Assembly: GCF_017313275.1 (NCBI RefSeq)
Contig: NZ_JAFLNM010000002.1
Location: 544,455-608,454 of the forward strand
DNA length: 64,000 nucleotides
Direction: 5' to 3'
From: Flagellimonas profundi
GTDB lineage: Bacteria > Bacteroidota > Bacteroidia > Flavobacteriales > Flavobacteriaceae
Each line of letters starts with the position of its first letter. Within the stretch, counting starts at the first letter, position 1. Shown piece after piece: positions 37,314 through 45,929 of the stretch. Made by a program: the position numbers and the translations under genes. Below the pieces are notes generated by a model. The model saw only the letters and a list, made by a program, of their open reading frames with translations. It was not told where the DNA came from and made no database searches.

Positions 37314-37440
37314 TTCATCTGAAAGCGTTTCCAAATGCTTTTTTTTAGTTGGCGTTTATCTTATATACTCGGGGAATTGTAAAAGGTTACAGAAGGTTGT
37401 AAAAAAATGTAGTTTTTAGGTAATTAGGGAGAAAAAGTTG

Positions 37441-37836
37441 TTAATAGGTGGTTATTTTTATCACACCACTGCCACCCCTGGACCCATATGAGGCAGCTTC
37501 TGAGCTGGATAGCGCACTTATGCTTTTTATGGTCGCGCTATCCACCAATTGATCTAGGGATTCGAAGGAGTTGCCCAGGATATAACCATTCAAAACGTAC
37601 AAAGGTTCGGTCGCGGTCCCGGAAATTTGGTTGGCCGATTTCATAAAATAGGGTATGCCACCTCTAAGAGTGATTCCCGGTAAACGCCTTATCCTGTCCA
37701 ACAACGGAATGGTTTTGTTGTTTTTGTCGGCTATTTCTTCGGCCAGATTGCCATTGTAAGCGGTGGTTTTGCCCGAAGAGCAACTTCCCAACATCATAAT
37801 AAATGTTAGGGACAGGATGAGTGCAAGATTTTTCAT
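37441..37836 (-). CDS. Stand-alone TonB-plug-like lipoprotein
   Basis: A 131-residue lipoprotein (lipobox LGSCSS) whose mature part resembles only the plug of a SusC/RagA-type receptor: PLYVLNGYILGN, then SATIKSISALSSSEAASYGSRGGSGVIKITTY, the usual end of the plug. No barrel follows. It is not a truncated receptor in an obvious way, because the stop is clean and the protein has its own lipoprotein signal. The function is unknown. It lies upstream of the sigma gene on the same strand with a 100-bp gap. Confidence 0.8.
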   Translation of the reverse strand: MKNLALILSLTFIMMLGSCSSGKTTAYNGNLAEEIADKNNKTIPLLDRIRRLPGITLRGGIPYFMKSANQISGTATEPLYVLNGYILGNSFESLDQLVDSATIKSISALSSSEAASYGSRGGSGVIKITTY

Positions 37837-37902
37837 TGGTGTGAAATTGTGCTACAATCTACCCAATTTTGATGAAAAAGAGATATAAAAATACCCAGGA
37901 AA

Positions 37903-38046
37903 TCAACTGCAGCCACAGTTGTCCTGCCCACATGAATTGGAATTGTGGTTTCCTTTGCGGAAGAGCGATTTGGGAAGTAAAAATTTCCAAACCAAATAGC
38001 CTGCCGCTAGCAATAAAGTCCCGTATGCCAAAAGTTGTTGAATCAT
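37903..38046 (-). CDS. FeoB-associated Cys-rich membrane peptide
   Basis: A 47-codon reverse-strand frame beginning MIQQLLAYGTLLLAAGYLVW and ending in a Cys-rich tail NSCGQDNCGCS. One transmembrane helix spans residues 5-20. This architecture is that of the FeoB-associated Cys-rich membrane proteins (DUF5522/FeoC-like) found after feoB in Bacteroidota. It begins 7 bp after the feoB stop. The short length explains why it is easily missed. A role in ferrous iron transport is inferred from position and family. Confidence 0.8.
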   Translation of the reverse strand: MIQQLLAYGTLLLAAGYLVWKFLLPKSLFRKGNHNSNSCGQDNCGCS

Positions 38047-38053
38047 GCTGGTA

Positions 38054-40270
38054 TTAAATTAGAATTTGATAGGCTATCAATGCTATAATATAGGCAAAAA
38101 CACTCATAAAGCCTAACTGAATCAGCGGCCATTTCCAAGAGTTGGTCTCTCGTTTTACAATGGCGAGTGTGCTCATGCATTGCATGGCAAAGGCATAGAA
38201 CAACATTAAGGAAATACCGGATGCCAGGTTGAACAATGGCTTACCATCTTCATCCAATTCAGCGGCCATTCTATTTTTAATGGTTTCTTCCTCGTCGCTG
38301 CCCACGCTATAAATGGTGGCCAAGGTCCCCACAAAAACTTCACGTGCGGCAAAGGAGGTCAATACGGCAATCCCGATTTTCCAATCGTAGCCCAAAGGTT
38401 TTACAAGAGGTTCAAAAGCTTTTCCTGCCTGACCGATGTATGAATGCTCCAATTTGTAACTGGCAACTTCTTGAGCCACGGCCCTTTCGGAAAGTTCCGA
38501 AGTTAAAAGCACAACGGAATCCTGCAGAGCGTTGGGTGCCATGCCTTCGTTTAGGGCAGATTCACGATACGACTCGATGTTATTTTGGATATAATTTTTA
38601 CTGTAAGTGCTCAATCCCTGTTTTTCTATTCTTTCGGTGACAATGCTCTCGGCGTTTTCAAAATCATCGGAATATCCATTGGACCCCAAAAACCATAATA
38701 CTATGGAAATGGCCAAGATGATCTTACCGGCGCCCAGTACAAAGCTTTTTGTTTTTTCTATCACCGTATAGGCAACATTTTTTAACAAGGGCAGGCGATA
38801 GGTGGGCATTTCCACCATAAAAATGGACCTCGTTTTAATCTTGAGGACCTTATTCAGCACCATGGCGGACAACAGTGCCATCCCAAATCCGATCATGTAA
38901 AGTAGCATAAGGGTCAGCGCTTGATAACTGAGTCCCATAAACTTGCCCTCGGGAATAACGAGGGCGATCAAAATTAAATACACGGGCAGTCTTGCGGAAC
39001 ATGTGGTGAAAGGTGTCACCAGAATAGTGATCAGTCTTTCTTTCCAGTTTTCAATGGTGCGTGTGGCCATAATCGCGGGAATGGCACATGCATTTCCCGA
39101 AATCAATGGAACCACACTTTTACCGCTTAATCCAAAAGGACGCATCAGTCTGTCCATTAAAAATACTACACGGCTCATATATCCAGACTCCTCCAAAAGG
39201 GAAATAAACAGGAACAAGAAAGCGATCTGGGGGATAAAAATTACGATTCCACCGATACCTGCAATAATACCCTCGGCCAATAAATCTGTAAATAATCCCG
39301 GTGGCAACGTATCCTTGATCCATTCGGCTGCCATGGCAAATTGCTCATCGATAAAGTCCATGGGGTATCCGCTCCAATCAAAAATTGCCTGGAAAATGGT
39401 GAGCAAGATCACAAAGAAGATGAGGTATCCAAAAATTTTGTGGGTCAGAATCTTATCGAGGGACGCACGCAGTCCTTTGGCGGCCATAAAATCCACCTTG
39501 TAGGTTTCTTTTAGGATATTGTTGATCAGCTGGTAGCGGAGTACTGTTTCTTTATGCTGTAATTTTTTGAGTTCCTCCTTGGACTTTGTAGTGAAATCCG
39601 TGGCATCCTGAATCCGCTTTTTCTCAATGGGCATAAAATTCACATCCTGCGTGATTACGAGCCATAGTTTGTAAAGGTCGTTTTGTGGGAACGTCTTTTT
39701 TAGGCGGTCAAAATATTCAGGTGAAATTCTATTGGGGTCCAAAATGGGTTTGGAAGAAATACTCTTATAATCTGCAATGAGCTCTTTAATGCGTTCAATG
39801 CCCGTGTTTTTTCGAGTACTGACCAAGGCGATTTTGGTATCCAGCTTTTTTTCCATGGCCTCCACGTCCAACGATATTCCTTTGCGGTCCATCCTATCGG
39901 CCATGTTCACCACCAAAATAGTGGGAATTTTGAGGTCTTTTATCTGGGTGAAAAGAAACAGGTTCCTTTTCAGGTTTTCCACGTCGCTGATTACAACGGC
40001 AACATCTGGGTAATCCTTATCATTTTTGTTGAGCAATAGCTCTACCACCAAACTTTCATCCAGAGAGGTCGTGTTCAAACTATAAGTGCCGGGAAGGTCT
40101 AGGATATGGGCTTTAACTCCTCGAGGAAGTTTACAGATACCTTCTTTTTTTTCGACCGTGATACCTGGATAGTTCCCGACCTTTTGTTTGAGTCCGGTAA
40201 GTTGATTAAAAACAGAAGTTTTTCCCGTATTTGGATTCCCAATTAAGGCTACATTGATGTTCTTGCTCAT
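38054..40270 (-). CDS. feoB: Ferrous iron transport protein B (GTPase permease)
   Basis: A 738-residue FeoB. The N-terminal G domain has G1 GNPNTGKTS (about residues 11-19), G3 DLPGTYS and G4 NMADRMD. Then come the GDI-like linker and an inner-membrane domain with about eight helices, including the two Gate motifs and GNACAIPAIMATR. It imports Fe(II) and needs FeoA, which is encoded upstream with a 4-bp overlap. A small Cys-rich peptide follows. Confidence 0.97.
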   Translation of the reverse strand: MSKNINVALIGNPNTGKTSVFNQLTGLKQKVGNYPGITVEKKEGICKLPRGVKAHILDLPGTYSLNTTSLDESLVVELLLNKNDKDYPDVAVVISDVENLKRNLFLFTQIKDLKIPTILVVNMADRMDRKGISLDVEAMEKKLDTKIALVSTRKNTGIERIKELIADYKSISSKPILDPNRISPEYFDRLKKTFPQNDLYKLWLVITQDVNFMPIEKKRIQDATDFTTKSKEELKKLQHKETVLRYQLINNILKETYKVDFMAAKGLRASLDKILTHKIFGYLIFFVILLTIFQAIFDWSGYPMDFIDEQFAMAAEWIKDTLPPGLFTDLLAEGIIAGIGGIVIFIPQIAFLFLFISLLEESGYMSRVVFLMDRLMRPFGLSGKSVVPLISGNACAIPAIMATRTIENWKERLITILVTPFTTCSARLPVYLILIALVIPEGKFMGLSYQALTLMLLYMIGFGMALLSAMVLNKVLKIKTRSIFMVEMPTYRLPLLKNVAYTVIEKTKSFVLGAGKIILAISIVLWFLGSNGYSDDFENAESIVTERIEKQGLSTYSKNYIQNNIESYRESALNEGMAPNALQDSVVLLTSELSERAVAQEVASYKLEHSYIGQAGKAFEPLVKPLGYDWKIGIAVLTSFAAREVFVGTLATIYSVGSDEEETIKNRMAAELDEDGKPLFNLASGISLMLFYAFAMQCMSTLAIVKRETNSWKWPLIQLGFMSVFAYIIALIAYQILI

Positions 40271-40509
40271 TTGGCCTGTGTTTCTTCAATGATTTCCAGC
40301 TCTATAAGTGCTGCCAAAGACCTTCTTATTGCCAAATGACTTCCGCTAAGATTGATGTAGATGGGATCGTTAAAGGGAGCAATTTGTAAAAGTTCCACAC
40401 TATTGCCGGGGAGACAGCCCAGCTCCAACAATTTGATAGGAAGGATGTGCTCCGTAAAATCCTTTATAATTCCCTTTTGTCCATATCGTAAATCTGCAAC
40501 GGTCACCAC
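40267..40509 (-). CDS. feoA: Ferrous iron transport protein A
   Basis: An 80-residue SH3-like FeoA protein (LRYGQKGIIKDF, LKLLELGCLPGNSVELLQ, with the LGxxPG motif). No ATG is available, so translation starts at GTG 40509 or at the next GTG one codon later. It overlaps feoB by 4 bp and so is the first gene of feoA-feoB-peptide. Upstream at about 40518-40534 is TTTAGAATAAATTTAA, weakly like the DtxR-type site before the TonB receptor. Confidence 0.94.
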   Translation of the reverse strand: MVTVADLRYGQKGIIKDFTEHILPIKLLELGCLPGNSVELLQIAPFNDPIYINLSGSHLAIRRSLAALIELEIIEETQAK

Positions 40510-40598
40510 TGTATTTATTTAGAATAAATTTAATTAAGAACAAAAATAGGTAAAAATGAAAAACTACAAGTTATTATCATGGATAAAGGTTTAGAGGG

Positions 40599-41306
40599 TT
40601 ATTCCTTGTAACTGGCTTTAAGGATTTTGATATCCTCAAGAAGCTTATTTATTTCTTCCCGATTGGTACCATCATAAAAACCCCGTATCCGCTTTTCCTT
40701 ATCCACCAAAATAAAGTTTTCGGTATGAATCATATCAAATGGACCACCGTCACCATCATTTTTTACGGCCAGATACGACTTTCGGGCCAGCTCATAGATT
40801 TGCTTTTTATCCCCGGTCACCAGATTCCATTTGCTATCGATCACGCCTTTTTCCAGCGCATATCTCTTTAGTTGGGCAACGGTATCTATTTGTGGGGTAA
40901 CCGAATGGGAGAGCAACATAATATCGGGGTCGCCCTTAACTGCCTCTTGTATTTCCCCCATGTTCTTGGTCATTATGGGACAAATGGTAAGGCAGGTGGT
41001 AAAAAAGAAATCGGCCACATATATTTTGTCCTTGTAATTTTCTTGGGTTATGGTGTCCCCATTTTGATTGACCAAAGCAAAATCGGCTACTTTATGGTAT
41101 TTTTTGGTGTAATGCAATGTGCTGTCCACCAGAGATTTGTCCACCATGGATGGCTGGTATACCGGCAGCATTTTTTGGGGTTGCAGTGCGTTGTAGAAAA
41201 GATAAATAATTACGGCGGACAACCCCAACATTACGATTCCGAACAGCTTATACTTGGCAAAAAATGATCCCATGGTTACAAAATTACGGTCCAAATGGCT
41301 ATTCAT
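40599..41306 (-). CDS. SCO1/SenC-family copper chaperone or thiol protein
   Basis: A 235-residue membrane-anchored thioredoxin-fold protein. The CxxxC copper site is TTCLTICPIM (about residues 109-117), and the conserved distal His is in HTENFILVD. The N-terminal anchor is GIVMLGLSAVIIYLFY. ATG 41306 is chosen; a methionine at 41273 (MGSFFAKYK) is an alternative. It helps assemble the CuA centre of cytochrome oxidase or acts as a periplasmic thiol carrier. Confidence 0.93.
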   Translation of the reverse strand: MNSHLDRNFVTMGSFFAKYKLFGIVMLGLSAVIIYLFYNALQPQKMLPVYQPSMVDKSLVDSTLHYTKKYHKVADFALVNQNGDTITQENYKDKIYVADFFFTTCLTICPIMTKNMGEIQEAVKGDPDIMLLSHSVTPQIDTVAQLKRYALEKGVIDSKWNLVTGDKKQIYELARKSYLAVKNDGDGGPFDMIHTENFILVDKEKRIRGFYDGTNREEINKLLEDIKILKASYKE

Positions 41307-41425
41307 CAAGGAGAAAGCTATCTTTTGTTGCTAAATCTTTCTTAAATAACAAGTGGGATTAAAACCGAGGTTTTTTTATCAATCCCTAAAAGGTTACTTT
41401 TGTTCGTTTTAAGAAAATACGACGG

Positions 41426-42775
41426 ATGACGCCTATAGTTATAAAAACCATACAATTCTTTCTGAGCTTATCGCTTTTAATCGTGCTTCACGAACTGGGA
41501 CACTTTATCCCGGCAAAGCTTTTTAAGACCAGGGTGGAGAAGTTTTATCTGTTTTTTGATGTTAAGTTTTCGTTGTTCAAAAAGAAAATAGGGGAAACTG
41601 TTTATGGTATCGGTTGGTTGCCCTTGGGCGGATATGTGAAGATATCCGGGATGATCGATGAGAGCATGGACAAGGAGCAGATGAAGGAAGAACCTAAACC
41701 TTGGGAATTCCGAAGTAAACCAGCTTGGCAGCGATTGATCATTATGCTTGGCGGTGTGACCGTTAACTTTATTTTGGCGGTTATTATTTTTATTGGACTG
41801 GTTTTTACTTATGGAGAGCAGTACATCGCCAATGATAGTCTAAAGGATGGAATTTGGGTGACCGAGAAAAGTCTGGGTGACGAGTTGGGAGTTAAGACCG
41901 GGGACAAAGTTTTGTCCGTTGATGGTAAAAAAATTGAAGCATTACAGCAGATACTTCCGGAAATGGTTTATGGCGAAAGCTATACCATTGAAAGGGACGG
42001 ACAGGTCATAGAAAAGAAAATCCCGGTTGATTTTATACAGACGTTGTCCGAAGACAAGGACAAAGCACGTTTTATTTATTACCGAGTCCCTTTCGTGATC
42101 AGTGCGATACCCAAAAAATCGCCAAATGTGGACAGTGGTCTACAAAAAGGGGATGCCGTTGTTGAAATGGCAGGTACACCGGTAGAGTACAAAGACCAGG
42201 TAATTCCTATACTTGAAGCCAATAAGGGAGGAACAGTGCCCGTAAAGGTCAGGCGTAACGGTGAACTGGTCGATTTGACATTGAACGTTTCTGAAGAAGC
42301 AGCTCTGGGAGTTGGTTTGGGAATGACCCCGGAGGAATACAAGGAAGCTGGATACCTGGAGCAGAAAACATTAAAATACTCTTTTTTGGAATCGATTCCC
42401 GCAGGATGGAACAAAGGGGTTAAAACCCTTACGGACTACATTCGGGGGATGAAGAAAATATTTAACCCGGATACCGGTGCTTATAAAGAAGTGGGTGGAT
42501 TTGCCGCTATCGGTGGCATGTTCCCAGATACTTGGAACTGGCCAGCTTTTTGGGCAACAACGGCTTTTATATCCATTATTTTGGCCTTTATGAATATTTT
42601 GCCCATTCCTGCTCTGGACGGTGGGCATGTGGCCTTTTTGTTGTATGAAATGGTAACAGGGCGCAAGCCAAGCGATAAATTTTTGGAGTATGCCCAAATG
42701 ATCGGTTTCTTTATTTTAATTGCTTTGTTGCTGTTTGCGAACGGTAACGATTTATATAAATGGCTTTTTAAATAG
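41426..42775 (+). CDS. rseP: RseP/site-2 intramembrane metalloprotease
   Basis: A 449-residue membrane zinc protease. HELGH lies in the first helix (about residues 21-25), and the second catalytic motif is NILPIPALDGGH near the C-terminus (about residue 395), with PDZ-like domains between (SDKVLSVDGKK, DAVVEMAGTPVEY regions). Family members release sigma factors by cleaving anti-sigma factors in the membrane. Two ECF/membrane-partner pairs exist in this window and could be its substrates, which is an inference. Confidence 0.95.
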   Translation: MTPIVIKTIQFFLSLSLLIVLHELGHFIPAKLFKTRVEKFYLFFDVKFSLFKKKIGETVYGIGWLPLGGYVKISGMIDESMDKEQMKEEPKPWEFRSKPAWQRLIIMLGGVTVNFILAVIIFIGLVFTYGEQYIANDSLKDGIWVTEKSLGDELGVKTGDKVLSVDGKKIEALQQILPEMVYGESYTIERDGQVIEKKIPVDFIQTLSEDKDKARFIYYRVPFVISAIPKKSPNVDSGLQKGDAVVEMAGTPVEYKDQVIPILEANKGGTVPVKVRRNGELVDLTLNVSEEAALGVGLGMTPEEYKEAGYLEQKTLKYSFLESIPAGWNKGVKTLTDYIRGMKKIFNPDTGAYKEVGGFAAIGGMFPDTWNWPAFWATTAFISIILAFMNILPIPALDGGHVAFLLYEMVTGRKPSDKFLEYAQMIGFFILIALLLFANGNDLYKWLFK

Positions 42776-42791
42776 AAAAGCGATTTTTTTG

Positions 42792-42823
42792 TTTGTGGTG
42801 TAAAAAAGATTCCATTATATTTG
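42792..42823 (+). promoter_or_regulatory. Promoter of tRNA-Asn
   Basis: TTTG at 42792-42795 as -33 element, then TATATTTG at 42816-42823, an exact TAnnTTTG match, with 20 bp between. The tRNA begins 21 bp after the box. Confidence 0.75.
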
Positions 42824-42844
42824 CACCCGCTTAAGGTAAAATAT

Positions 42845-42918
42845 TCCTCCTTAGCTCAGTTGGTTAGAGCATCTGACTGTTAATCAGAGGGTCCTTGGTT
42901 CGAGTCCAAGAGGGGGAG
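42845..42918 (+). tRNA. tRNA-Asn (GTT)
   Basis: The sequence folds into a complete cloverleaf. The acceptor stem is TCCTCCT/AGGGGGA, with one G-T pair. The D arm contains GCTCAGTTGGTTAGAGC. The anticodon loop CTGTTAA is flanked by TCTGA/TCAGA and holds the GTT anticodon, and the T arm is CTTGG-TTCGAGT-CCAAG. The discriminator base is G at 42918. The 3' CCA is not fully encoded (GCA follows). Confidence 0.97.
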
Positions 42919-42930
42919 CATAAATTTTTA

Positions 42931-42967
42931 AAACGGCTATACTTTTAGAGTGTAGCCGTTTTTTTAT
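42931..42967 (+). terminator. Terminator after tRNA-Asn
   Basis: Arms AAACGGCTATAC (42931-42942) and GTGTAGCCGTTT (42950-42961), with one G-T pair, a 7-base loop and then a T run. Confidence 0.85.
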
Positions 42968-42991
42968 ATTGGATATCTAAAAGAATTTAAA

Positions 42992-43465
42992 ATGAAAAAG
43001 ATTATTTATTTCCTTTTTTTGAGCGTTCCTATGATTGTGTTTTCTCAAAGTGAATACAAGATTACATCTTATAATGATAAAGGCAATAGGGCTCCTAATA
43101 CCCATTATTTAGGAGATGCATGGTTAAATAGTTTACTTCAGTCGGATCAAGAGCTGCCATATGGTATAACTAAGGCAACATTTAGGGCCAATTCCACTCT
43201 AGATTGGCATTTCCATACTTCTGCACAGGTGTTGATTATAGTTAAAGGGGAAGGGTACTATCAAGAACGCGGTAAGAAACCTATTCGAATGAAAACAGGT
43301 GATATTATTAAATGTGATAAAGAAACCGAACATTGGCATGCTTCATCAAAAGAAGAAGACGTTACGTATCTAGCATTATATGGAGGAACACAACCAACTA
43401 CCTGGACCGAAGTATTAACGCAAGAATATTATGATGAGGTAGCCAATGAATTGAAAAAGGAATAA
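42992..43465 (+). CDS. Exported cupin-domain protein
   Basis: A 157-residue protein with a signal peptide (ends VFSQ). The single-domain cupin has motif 1 DWHFHTSAQVLIIVKGEGYYQERG (metal-binding His-x-His plus Glu) and motif 2 GDIIKCDKETEHWHAS. Members of this group act on small molecules or bind them in the periplasm; the substrate is unknown. It is monocistronic and follows the tRNA terminator. Confidence 0.9.
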   Translation: MKKIIYFLFLSVPMIVFSQSEYKITSYNDKGNRAPNTHYLGDAWLNSLLQSDQELPYGITKATFRANSTLDWHFHTSAQVLIIVKGEGYYQERGKKPIRMKTGDIIKCDKETEHWHASSKEEDVTYLALYGGTQPTTWTEVLTQEYYDEVANELKKE

Positions 43466-43555
43466 TCCCTTGATAATCTATTTTTTTCAATCAAAGTCAC
43501 AAATGCATTGCTTTACGCTGCATCTTTGAACAAAAGGGGAGAAGAGAGATGAATG

Positions 43556-43583
43556 AAGCCGTACGAAAGTGCGGCTTTTTCTT
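43556..43583 (+). terminator. Terminator-like hairpin
   Basis: AAGCCGTAC-GAAA-GTGCGGCTT, with one G-T pair, then a T run. It stands 90 bp after the cupin stop. It may terminate the cupin transcript, but the distance leaves room for a short separate transcript. Confidence 0.65.
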
Positions 43584-43624
43584 TTAGTTATCGATGATGT
43601 TTTGTAACACGACATGAAGTTTTA

Positions 43625-43861
43625 CTAATCAAAATCAAACAAATCTTTTATTCTAATGTCCAAAGCCTGAGCTATTAGGTTTAAATTGACAATTGAAGTG
43701 CTGATCTCCCCACGCTCTATTCTTCCTACTTGATTTTTGGACATTTTAGCATCAGTTTCCAAAGCTGTTTGTGATAAACCTGCTTGTTCTCTCAATTCCC
43801 TTAAATGGTGCCCAAACTTCTTTAAAAATTGTATCTCCTTTTCGGTATACTTTCTTCGCAT
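43625..43861 (-). CDS. XRE-family DNA-binding regulator
   Basis: A 78-residue protein made almost entirely of one HTH_3 domain (LRELREQAGLSQTALETDAKMSKNQVGRIERGE, with the two central helices at about 28-55). A perfect 16-bp palindrome lies 34-49 bp upstream of the start, a likely operator. Its regulon is unknown. Confidence 0.9.
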   Translation of the reverse strand: MRRKYTEKEIQFLKKFGHHLRELREQAGLSQTALETDAKMSKNQVGRIERGEISTSIVNLNLIAQALDIRIKDLFDFD

Positions 43862-43894
43862 GCCCCAATTTGCATCATGGAAAGAAGAATATTA

Positions 43895-43910
43895 ACCACA
43901 TGCATGTGGT
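43895..43910. promoter_or_regulatory. Perfect 16-bp palindrome between XRE regulator and 43983 gene
   Basis: ACCACATGCATGTGGT is completely self-complementary. It is 34 bp upstream of the XRE start codon (reverse strand) and 73 bp upstream of the forward gene at 43983, a place and form expected for an HTH_3 dimer operator. Confidence 0.6.
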
Positions 43911-43982
43911 AATTTAAAAGATTTGATTTATCTTACTTCCAATTAGTACTGCATAACCCCCTAATCTTAGATTAATAGCGCC

Positions 43983-44423
43983 ATGTCCAATATCAACGTT
44001 TTAGGGGAGATCAAGTGGTTTTTAGACAATCCTTCGCCAAAATCACTCGAAATTGTTTTTGAAACCTTGGAAATTCAAACTTTTACCAAGGGTATGTTTT
44101 TACATTCAACGATTAAAAAGGCAGGTAAGGTCCGGGTACACATGGCTGAACAAAATGGCATGCCCCGAATGGATGTATTAGACCATCTTGTGTTCCGATT
44201 TTCCTTTCAATTTCCACACCCGAAGGATTTACCTTTTTTCGAAACTACTGCATTGGTCTTGCCCAGACCCTTGGCCAATGGTTTCCTAAGAATGGATTCC
44301 GAAAAGATGCAATTGGAATTCACCATAGATGCACCTAATGAAAATTCACAAGTACATGTGAAACACTTATATGTCAATACTATACAGGTAAGAAGTATAG
44401 ATTCAAAATTTTTTAAAAACTAA
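43983..44423 (+). CDS. Hypothetical protein, unknown family
   Basis: A 146-residue soluble protein without a signal peptide or membrane segment. It has alternating hydrophobic strands suggestive of a mixed alpha/beta fold, and a central region FRFSFQFPHPKDLPFFETTALV. No motif is recognised. It is divergent from the XRE regulator and has its own strong terminator, so it is a real gene whose expression may be set by that regulator. Confidence 0.7.
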   Translation: MSNINVLGEIKWFLDNPSPKSLEIVFETLEIQTFTKGMFLHSTIKKAGKVRVHMAEQNGMPRMDVLDHLVFRFSFQFPHPKDLPFFETTALVLPRPLANGFLRMDSEKMQLEFTIDAPNENSQVHVKHLYVNTIQVRSIDSKFFKN

Positions 44424-44472
44424 TATGCTTTAGAAAACCTCAATTTCCGTAGTTTGTAGAAATGAAGTTAAT

Positions 44473-44502
44473 CAAAAAGACCACCGATCGGTGGTCTTTT
44501 TG
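44473..44502. terminator. Bidirectional terminator
   Basis: A perfect 30-base palindrome with arms CAAAAAGACCACCGA and TCGGTGGTCTTTTTG, giving T runs on both strands. It separates the forward gene ending at 44423 from the reverse gene at 44534. Confidence 0.9.
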
Positions 44503-44533
44503 CTAATAAGTTTGTTTTTATTTTAAGATGGCT

Positions 44534-45043
44534 TTACACCAATAAAAGCACAATGGTCAATAAAAAGCCAGCAGCGGCAAAGTAGAGTCCTTTTTTGTAG
44601 ATGGGGGCGCTGGGCCTAAACATAAAAAAGGCCGAAACCGCAAAGAACAGCAAGGCAATACCAAAGAAGATACCCAACCAGAACAAAGGATTTCCAGTAT
44701 GCATTTTATGTAGTTTGTTCATGCTTTCCAAAACTGCGGGCAACCGCTTTTCGGTATAAGAAGCTTCACCAGTTTGCATATTATAGGTTCCTCCTGCAAA
44801 ATACATAAGGTCACCTTCGGTTTTGTCCACGGTAAACCCACGTTTTCTTAAAGCAGAACCAAGGGCTTCTTCATTTAAGTTGGCTTCGAGGGTGGTATTC
44901 ACCTCGTATTCACTTTTCATAAAATCGGTGGTTCTAAAAGTAAGTACAATACCACTAATGGCATAAACGGCCATAATTCCGGCCAAAAAGAATCCGAGGT
45001 AACGGTGGAATTCCCTAAAGGTGTTTTCTGATTTTCTTCCCAT
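44534..45043 (-). CDS. PepSY-associated transmembrane helix protein
   Basis: A 169-residue membrane protein with three hydrophobic segments: about residues 13-32 (HRYLGFFLAGIMAVYAISGIV), 111-130 and 145-167. The first helix with FHRYLG is the hallmark of PepSY_TM proteins, often linked to iron uptake or reductase systems. Here it stands alone beside a YceI gene on the same strand. Confidence 0.87.
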   Translation of the reverse strand: MGRKSENTFREFHRYLGFFLAGIMAVYAISGIVLTFRTTDFMKSEYEVNTTLEANLNEEALGSALRKRGFTVDKTEGDLMYFAGGTYNMQTGEASYTEKRLPAVLESMNKLHKMHTGNPLFWLGIFFGIALLFFAVSAFFMFRPSAPIYKKGLYFAAAGFLLTIVLLLV

Positions 45044-45114
45044 GGTTAAGATTTGTATAAAATAAACGAAGAAAGGCGTTGGGGCCTTTCTTCGAGGTAA
45101 ATATAATACTATTT

Positions 45115-45675
45115 TTATTGCTGTGCCATCTCAAGGTTAATGGTCATTTCTACATCATCGCCCAAAGTTGCTGTATCTCCACCAACACCAAACTCCAATC
45201 GGTTAACGGTACCGGTGAGTTTTAATCCGGCCTTTAATTTTCCGCTTCGTTGGTCGGTTATAATTCCATTTACTTTTCCATCCAGGGTAACTGTTTTCGT
45301 AACTCCGTGCATGGTCAGGTCACCGGTAAGTTTAAAGGTTTTGTCCCCTGTTTTCTCAAAGCTGTTACTCTTAAACGTAATCGATGGATATTTTTCTGCG
45401 TCAAAAAAATCGGCACTTCTCAAATGATCATCACGTCTATCGTTGTCAGTATCGATACTCGTTGTTTTGATGTCAACGGAAAATTCGGCCTCATCAAAGG
45501 TGTCAGTGGCCGTAGCAGTGATGTCAAATTCACCGAAATGACCCTCAACTTCGGATATCATAAGGTGGGTGATGGCAAAGCCTACTTTTGAGTGTGCCCC
45601 GTCCGATTTCCACGTGGATTGGGCGGCTACCATTAAACTGGTCAAAAATGCCAATGTAAAAAATGCTTTTTTCAT
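45115..45675 (-). CDS. YceI-family periplasmic lipid/isoprenoid-binding protein
   Basis: A 186-residue protein with signal peptide (MKKAFFTLAFLTSLMVAAQ). The mature part has the YceI lipocalin-like pattern: WKSDGAHSKVGFAITHLMISEVEGHFGEFD, DDHLRSADFFDAEKYPSITFKS and LTMHGVTKTVTL. It binds polyisoprenoids or amphiphiles in homologues. The gene ends 71 bp upstream of the PepSY protein start. Confidence 0.95.
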   Translation of the reverse strand: MKKAFFTLAFLTSLMVAAQSTWKSDGAHSKVGFAITHLMISEVEGHFGEFDITATATDTFDEAEFSVDIKTTSIDTDNDRRDDHLRSADFFDAEKYPSITFKSNSFEKTGDKTFKLTGDLTMHGVTKTVTLDGKVNGIITDQRSGKLKAGLKLTGTVNRLEFGVGGDTATLGDDVEMTINLEMAQQ

Positions 45676-45929
45676 GATTGTGTGATTTTATGTGTTTGTT
45701 ATAATGTTAATATACAATCCCATACGTATTGTAAGGTTAAATATGGGCAATCCAACTGCAAACCATAAATTTTTTCTGTCAACGACATATGTTAACCTCC
45801 AATCAACCAATAGATTAAATAGATTATGAGTGTAAAATGTCGTTCACAGGGTAAATTTGGTTGTTGGTAAAGCTGCTTTTCTTTTAGAGGAGTATTATAT
45901 ATAATTTAGGCTCAAATAATCGTGGTACA

